DNA of 64,000 nucleotides from Halopseudomonas pachastrellae (lineage in GTDB: Bacteria; Pseudomonadota; Gammaproteobacteria; Pseudomonadales; Pseudomonadaceae), in contig NZ_FOUD01000015.1 of the NCBI RefSeq assembly GCF_900114765.1, positions 62,001 to 126,000 of the forward strand. The letters are read 5' to 3'. Every line of letters starts with the position of its first letter. Within the stretch, counting starts at the first letter, position 1. The notes under the pieces are model-generated. The model was not told where the DNA came from. It searched no databases and saw only the letters and a program-made list of their open reading frames with translations. Both the position numbers and the translations under genes were made by a program. Shown here piece after piece: positions 59,340 through 64,000 of the stretch.

Positions 59340-59741
59340 ATGAACAAGATCAACAAGAGCGAAGCCGAGTGGCGTGAGCAACTCGACGACACCCAGTTTC
59401 AGGTTTGCCGCATGAAGGGGACCGAGCGGCCCTTTACCGGTGCCTACTACCGCAACAGCACCCCCGGCGTGTATCACTGCGTGTGCTGTGATGCGCCATT
59501 GTTTGATACCGATACGCAGTTTGATGCCGGCTGCGGCTGGCCCAGCTACTACCAGCCGATTTCCCCTGAGGTAGTGGAAGAGCACGAGGATTTCAGTCAC
59601 GGCATGCATCGGATCGAGGTGACCTGCACGCGCTGTGATGCGCACCTTGGTCACGTATTTCCTGACGGCCCGCCGCCTACCGGGCTGCGCTACTGCATCA
59701 ACTCGGTGTGCCTGCGTCTGGAGCCGCGCGAAGGTCTCTAG
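59340..59741 (+). CDS. msrB: Peptide methionine-(R)-S-oxide reductase
   Basis: 133 residues. Repairs methionine-R-sulfoxide in proteins. Zinc-binding CxxC pairs at about 47-50 and 96-99, GCGWPSY with the recycling Cys65, and catalytic Cys119 in RYCINSVC. No selenocysteine. The stop codon lies within an inverted repeat. Confidence 0.97.
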   Translation: MNKINKSEAEWREQLDDTQFQVCRMKGTERPFTGAYYRNSTPGVYHCVCCDAPLFDTDTQFDAGCGWPSYYQPISPEVVEEHEDFSHGMHRIEVTCTRCDAHLGHVFPDGPPPTGLRYCINSVCLRLEPREGL

Positions 59742-59821
59742 GGTCTGTTGCCGTTTTGTTCGCCTGTGGCCTTACAGGCGCACCCTCCGGCAGGTGGATG
59801 AACGAAACGGCAACAGACCCT
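59740..59821. repeat. 82-bp hairpin element after msrB
   Basis: Arms of 22 bp at 59740-59761 and 59800-59821 differ at a single position (they start AGGGTCTGTTGCCG and end CGGCAACAGACCCT). Inside, GCCTGT (59762-59767) and ACAGGC (59774-59779) form a second small hairpin. It begins in the last two bases of the msrB stop codon. No T run follows. It looks like a mobile or dispersed palindromic element, but one copy cannot prove that. Confidence 0.85.
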
Positions 59822-59971
59822 GGCAACCGCTGGCGTCATGCTCACCGGGCTGCGCCGGCTTCAGGGCGGCGAGCCAAGTGGTCATAGATGTGGATTGCGC
59901 GCAATTTAGTTGACATAAATATTGCTGCTGGTAGCCTTGCGTCAATCCCCGTTCGCCTGAAAGGAGGCGTT

Positions 59972-60454
59972 ATGAGCACCTTGCTGGATATCCCCTGTAC
60001 TACCATCGATAACCGTGACTCCTCGCTCGGCGCGCTGCAGGGCAAGGCCTATCTGGTGGTCAATACCGCCAGCAAATGTGGCTTCACGCCGCAGTACAAG
60101 GGTTTGGAGGCGCTGTGGCAGGAGTACGGCGAGCGCGGCCTGCGGGTGGCGGGGTTTCCGTGCAATCAGTTTGGCGCCCAGGAGCCGGGCAACAGCGGCG
60201 AGATCAGCGAGTTTTGCGAGCTGAACTACGGTGTCAGCTTCCCGCTGTTCAAAAAGATCGATGTCAACGGCGCCAACGCGCACCCGCTGTTTGTTGAACT
60301 CAAGCAGCAGGCGCCGGGTGTGTTGGGCAGCAAGGGCATCAAGTGGAACTTCACCAAGTTTCTGGTTGACGGCCAAGGCCGCGTTCTTAAGCGCTACGCA
60401 CCCACCACCAAGCCCGAAGAGCTGCGTGCCGATATCGAGGCGTTGTTGCCGTGA
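59972..60454 (+). CDS. gpx: Glutathione peroxidase family protein
   Basis: 160 residues from the ATG at 59972, with AAGGAGG upstream. Cys form: peroxidatic Cys36 in NTASKCGFTPQY, Cys64 in FPCNQFG, Gln70, and Trp in IKWNFTKFLV. Reduces organic and hydrogen peroxides, in many bacteria with thioredoxin. Overlaps the regulator gene by 4 bp (GTGA). Matches PA2826 of P. aeruginosa in neighbours. Confidence 0.94.
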   Translation: MSTLLDIPCTTIDNRDSSLGALQGKAYLVVNTASKCGFTPQYKGLEALWQEYGERGLRVAGFPCNQFGAQEPGNSGEISEFCELNYGVSFPLFKKIDVNGANAHPLFVELKQQAPGVLGSKGIKWNFTKFLVDGQGRVLKRYAPTTKPEELRADIEALLP

Positions 60455-60921
60455 GTTCAGCCACACCCAGCGAAGTCGATCAGCTGCTTGCCCTGGACAA
60501 TCAGCTGTGTTTTGCCCTGTATGCCGGCTCGCGCGCCCTGATGCGTACCTATCGCCCGCTGCTGGAGCCGCTGGGGCTGACCTATCCCCAGTATCTGGTA
60601 ATGCTGGTGCTGTGGGAGTGGCAGCGTGAGCCGCCGGAGCACCCGGGCGTGAAGGCGCTGGGTGAGCGTTTGCAGCTCGATTCTGGCACGCTGACGCCGT
60701 TGCTCAAACGTCTGGAAACCCAGGGGTTGATTCGCCGCGAGCGGGTGCGCGGCGGTGACGAGCGTCAGTTGCAGGTCAGCCTGACCGAGGCGGGCAGTGA
60801 CCTGCGTCAGGCCGCTGCCAGCGTGCCGCACCAGTTGATGTGTCAGACCGGCATGAGCGCCGCGCAGATGCGTGAGCTGCGCGACGGCCTGAATAAATTG
60901 CTTGGTGCCATGCAGGAATAG
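60451..60921 (+). CDS. ospR: MarR-family redox regulator (OspR/OhrR type)
   Basis: 156 residues from a GTG at 60451. The reactive Cys20 in LDNQLCFALY is the peroxide sensor of the OhrR group. Winged helix at about 60-110 (SGTLTPLLKRLETQGLIRRERV). P. aeruginosa OspR (PA2825) represses the neighbouring gpx gene and influences pigment and virulence; the same gene pair and order here support this name. Convergent with sagS, 27 bp apart. Confidence 0.9.
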   Translation: MSSATPSEVDQLLALDNQLCFALYAGSRALMRTYRPLLEPLGLTYPQYLVMLVLWEWQREPPEHPGVKALGERLQLDSGTLTPLLKRLETQGLIRRERVRGGDERQLQVSLTEAGSDLRQAAASVPHQLMCQTGMSAAQMRELRDGLNKLLGAMQE

Positions 60922-60948
60922 GGCGGCCTGTACTCAGGGCGTCGTGTT

Positions 60949-63294
60949 TTACTGGCCACCGCCAGGTAGCCAGCGCAGCAGAATTGCCTGCAGGTCTTCG
61001 CGCTTGAAGGGCTTGGCCAGATAGTCATCCATGCCGGCATCCTTACAGCGCTGACGGTCTTCCTGCAGGGCATTGGCGGTAAGTGCGATGATCGGCAGCT
61101 TCTCCCAGCGCGGGTCGGCGCGCATGCGCCGGCTGGTCTCGTAGCCGTCCATGATCGGCATGTTGCAGTCCATCAACACCAGCGCGTAGTCCTGATCGGC
61201 GAGTTTGCTCAGGGCCGCCTCGCCGTGCTCGGCCAGGTCCACTTCAAATCCCAGGCGGCTGAGCATGCCGCGGGCGACCATCTGATTGACGGCGTTATCT
61301 TCTACTAGCAGCAGCCGCTGGCCGCTGCCCAAAGGTTGCGCGCCCTGGTTGCTGTCGCTGCTCTGCGCTTGCTCGAACAGGGCATCGATTGCCCGTGCCA
61401 GCCGGTTGCGCGGTGGCGGGGTGGCGACTTGCTGGCGGATATGCAGGGTATTGGCGCGCTGGTTGTCCAGCTGCTGCCCGTAGCTGCATAGCAGCAGGCG
61501 CGGCGTTGCAGGTTGCACCTGCTCCAACTGCTGCGCCAGTTGCGGGCTGTCCAGCAGCCAGAAGTCATGGCCGGGTGGCGCGCTGGGTAAGGGCGCAGCC
61601 GGGTCATAGTCCAACGGCGTGCAGCGCATGTTCCAGCTGCGCAGCAGGCGCTCCAGGACCGGGCCCTGCATCTGGCCGTAGCGATTCCACAGCAGGACCT
61701 TGCGCGGGGTTGGCGGTTGATAGCGAGGGCTGTCGTCATGGCTGTGCAGGGGCAGGAACACGCTGAAAGTGCTGCCGCAGCCGGGCTCGGAGTTGACGTG
61801 CAGCTCGCCATGCATGGCGTCGGTCAGACTCTTGCACAGGGCCAGCCCCAGGCCGGTGCCACCAAAGCGCCGCGAGATTTGTGCATCAGCCTGGGTGAAC
61901 GGCGAAAAAATGTCCCCCAGTGCCTGTTCGGGAATGCCAATGCCGGTGTCGCTGACCTGAATGCACACCCGGCGCAGATCGCCCTCGCTCTTGTTGAGCT
62001 TCAGGCGCAGCGCCACGTGACCCTGCTCGGTAAACTTGAGGGCGTTGGACAGCAGGTTACTGACGATCTGCCTGACCCTGGTCGGGTCGCCCAGCAGCAA
62101 GCCGGGTAGTTGTGGGTCGATCTCGCAGATCAGCTCAATGTCCTGTTTGCCTGCGTTCTGTGACAGCAGGCTGGCGGTTTCTTCCAGCAGTGCGCCGAGG
62201 TCAAAGGGGATCTGTTCGAGCTGTAGCTTGCCTGCCTCGAATTTGGACAGGTCGAGAATGTCATTCAGCAGCGCCACCAGTACCTTGCCCGAATCGTAGG
62301 CGATGGAGAGCTGCTGACGCTGCTCGTCGTTCAGTTGGCTGTCCAGCGTCAGGCCGATCATGCCGAGCAGCCCGTTGATGGGCGTGCGAATCTCGTGACT
62401 CATATTGGCCAGGAAGGCTGAGCGGGCGCGAGCCATGTCCAGCGCCGCCTCGCGCGAGGCCTCCAGCTCGCGGTTGGATTCGCGCAGTTGGGCGTTAGTG
62501 AGCTGGACCTCGGTGGTGCGGGTTTCGACGATGCTTTCCAGCTCCTCCAGATACTTGCGCAGGCGCTCCTCTGCGCGCAGCTTCTGTCGCAGGTTAACGT
62601 CGATGCTTTGCAGCTGCCGGTTGATTACTTCGACAAGGGCGCCGATTTCATCGCGCTCGTGGCCGTCGGGGCAGGGCAGTCTGCTGCGCTCGCCCTCAGT
62701 ACGCATGTCCAGCAGGTCGTTGATCAGTCGCACCAGGGGCTTGGTCAGCATAGCGTAGAACAGCACCATGAGTACCAGCGACAGCACCAGACTGAGAACA
62801 AAGCCCGAGAGCATGGTCAGCCCGGCGCGGCGCAGGAAGCTGGCACCCTGGTAGAAGGTATCTACCTCAATCACCAGGTGCCCCAGCAGCTCGTTGGGGG
62901 CGTGCTCGACATACAGCGGCTGGGAGTAGTCACGGCGTCGACCGAACAGCGCATCGCTGACTGTACGATAGCGGCTGGTTGCCATTGGCCGGCTGACACT
63001 GGCCAGCGCGATGCCGTTGTTGTCGATGATTTCCGCGCGCACAACCTGCGGAGCTTCCAGCAGGCCGCTGACCAGCTCCATCGCCAGTTCCGCATCGATG
63101 TTGTAGGCAATACGCGCTGCCGGGCTCAGGCTGACATTGATCTGCGCCTGTACCTCCTGATCGATCAGAGCGTCTTCAGAGCGATAGTCGACAACGACCT
63201 GTGCCAGCCCGAGCAGGATGCCCAGAGCAAAAGCCACCAGTACGCTCAGGCGCGCTTGCTTGAATGACAGTCGATTGGTAAGGCGTATGTCCAT
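60949..63294 (-). CDS. sagS: Hybrid sensor kinase SagS
   Basis: 781 residues from the ATG at 63294 with AAGG upstream. Membrane helix at about 16-35, periplasmic HmsP-like sensor to about 155, second helix at about 160-182, HAMP-like linker and coiled coil (about 185-288), HisKA with His300 (NMSHEIRTP), HATPase, a receiver-like stretch without Asp (about 545-640), and a true receiver with Asp709 (LMDCNMP). P. aeruginosa SagS (PA2824, 786 residues) controls the switch to biofilm and drug tolerance via BfiS and HptB. Name rests on the matching gene order plus architecture. Confidence 0.88.
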   Translation of the reverse strand: MDIRLTNRLSFKQARLSVLVAFALGILLGLAQVVVDYRSEDALIDQEVQAQINVSLSPAARIAYNIDAELAMELVSGLLEAPQVVRAEIIDNNGIALASVSRPMATSRYRTVSDALFGRRRDYSQPLYVEHAPNELLGHLVIEVDTFYQGASFLRRAGLTMLSGFVLSLVLSLVLMVLFYAMLTKPLVRLINDLLDMRTEGERSRLPCPDGHERDEIGALVEVINRQLQSIDVNLRQKLRAEERLRKYLEELESIVETRTTEVQLTNAQLRESNRELEASREAALDMARARSAFLANMSHEIRTPINGLLGMIGLTLDSQLNDEQRQQLSIAYDSGKVLVALLNDILDLSKFEAGKLQLEQIPFDLGALLEETASLLSQNAGKQDIELICEIDPQLPGLLLGDPTRVRQIVSNLLSNALKFTEQGHVALRLKLNKSEGDLRRVCIQVSDTGIGIPEQALGDIFSPFTQADAQISRRFGGTGLGLALCKSLTDAMHGELHVNSEPGCGSTFSVFLPLHSHDDSPRYQPPTPRKVLLWNRYGQMQGPVLERLLRSWNMRCTPLDYDPAAPLPSAPPGHDFWLLDSPQLAQQLEQVQPATPRLLLCSYGQQLDNQRANTLHIRQQVATPPPRNRLARAIDALFEQAQSSDSNQGAQPLGSGQRLLLVEDNAVNQMVARGMLSRLGFEVDLAEHGEAALSKLADQDYALVLMDCNMPIMDGYETSRRMRADPRWEKLPIIALTANALQEDRQRCKDAGMDDYLAKPFKREDLQAILLRWLPGGGQ

Positions 63295-63489
63295 TTTTGG
63301 CCTTGATGATGATAGCACCGTGGCGCCTGCTCCTGTCTGCGCAGCCAGCAGCAGACTGGCGGCAAGGCTAACAGAGGTGACACCAGATTGAGCTTAGCAG
63401 TCCGGGCAACAGTCTGTGTCGGTGTTCATGGTGGTGGCTGCCTGCGACGCGTGGCATTCTTGCACGTTTGTTGCCCAGAGGAGAAACCC

Positions 63490-64000
63490 ATGGCGGGTGT
63501 CAGTACCGAGCAGTTCATGCAGCGCGTCGTGACCTTTATCGAGCGCTTTGAGGCTACCTTGCCGGAACCTGTTCAGCAGGTTGACTGGGCGAACACCTAC
63601 GCTGCGCGCTGGACGGTCGAAGGACAGCAGGGTCATCTGCGCCCGCTCAAGGTCAGCTTGACGCTGCGCTTGGATGATCTGGTCGGGGTCGAGCGCCAAA
63701 AGGCGCTGCTGGGCTCCAACACCGGGCAATTTGTGCGCGGCTTGCCAGCCAATAACGCTTTGCTGTGGGGCTCAAGGGGCACTGGTAAATCCTCGCTGGT
63801 GCGCGCACTGCTGAGCGAGTACGCGGAGCAGGGCATGCGCCTTATCGAGGTCGACAAGGCCGATTTGGTGCATCTGTCGGCGCTGCTGCCACAGTTGGCA
63901 GGGCAGCCCTGGCGCTTTGTACTGTTCTGCGATGATCTGGCCTTTGAGGCCGATGACAGTGGCTACAAGGCGTTGAAAACAGTGCTTGATGGCACCGTTG
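63490..64000 (+). CDS. DUF815 family AAA ATPase (partial)
   Basis: Starts at the ATG at 63490 (MAGVSTEQFMQRVVTF) with AGAGGAG upstream, and runs off the window after about 170 codons. Contains the short linker LDDLVGVERQKALL, the P-loop WGSRGTGKSSLV at about 97-108, and Walker-B-like FCDDLAFE, the pattern of DUF815 proteins. Function unknown. Divergent from sagS across 195 bp. Confidence 0.88.
   Translation, partial: MAGVSTEQFMQRVVTFIERFEATLPEPVQQVDWANTYAARWTVEGQQGHLRPLKVSLTLRLDDLVGVERQKALLGSNTGQFVRGLPANNALLWGSRGTGKSSLVRALLSEYAEQGMRLIEVDKADLVHLSALLPQLAGQPWRFVLFCDDLAFEADDSGYKALKTVLDGTV

Overview
The window reads as chromosome of a gammaproteobacterium of the Pseudomonas type (Pseudomonas sensu lato, possibly the Halopseudomonas side). 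This rests on gene content and order: aceK, a fatty acid cis/trans isomerase (cti), the fabA-fabB pair, and a block at 56.5-63.3 kb (htpX, small gene, aminotransferase, msrB, gpx, ospR, sagS) that matches the order I know from P. aeruginosa. Genes are dense, high in GC and largely housekeeping. I saw no tRNA, rRNA, insertion sequence, prophage or CRISPR array.

Layout. 0-3.4 kb: end of an upstream gene with its terminator, a non-coding repeat-bearing stretch, oligopeptidase B, a small membrane protein and a TetR regulator. 3.6-8.1 kb: a cold-shock protein, aceK, cysK and a DUF748 envelope protein. 8.3-11.9 kb: a MoxR ATPase with its VWA partner, separated by a long nested inverted repeat, then an unknown multi-pass membrane protein and a PhnA-like zinc ribbon protein. 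12-16.6 kb: a two-module lipoprotein, cti and a DMT transporter. 16.7-27.3 kb: one tight minus-strand type VI secretion operon, tssA-B-C-E-F-G-H(clpV) plus a sigma-54 activator of the VasH/Sfa type. The membrane-complex genes (tssJ, K, L, M), fha, hcp and vgrG are absent from the window. 27.7-33.6 kb: small stress and transport genes (DJ-1/PfpI, ribbon-helix-helix, LysE, AraC, EamA, DUF2789, CsbD, Bcr/CflA-like MFS).

33.7-42.6 kb: fabA-fabB, an acyl-CoA ligase, then a minus-strand trio of TonB-dependent receptor, orphan ABC-type binding protein and hybrid sensor kinase that looks like one trans-envelope sensing unit. 42.8-48.8 kb: gpsA, a DUF4389 protein, sixA, then acyl-CoA ligase, thioesterase and alpha/beta hydrolase in series, and a DUF4892 protein. 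48.9-54.6 kb: a penicillin-acylase family enzyme divergent from a patatin phospholipase, then selD-selU for tRNA 2-selenouridine. 54.7-64 kb: an SDR, a PsiE-like protein, and the htpX to sagS block with a thiol-peroxide theme (methionine sulfoxide reductase, glutathione peroxidase, redox MarR regulator), ending in a truncated DUF815 ATPase.

The items most worth following are the half T6SS cluster, the receptor/binding protein/kinase trio, and the long inverted repeats at 9117-9219 and 59740-59821. Gene families were assigned by reading motifs and recalling families; no database search was run.
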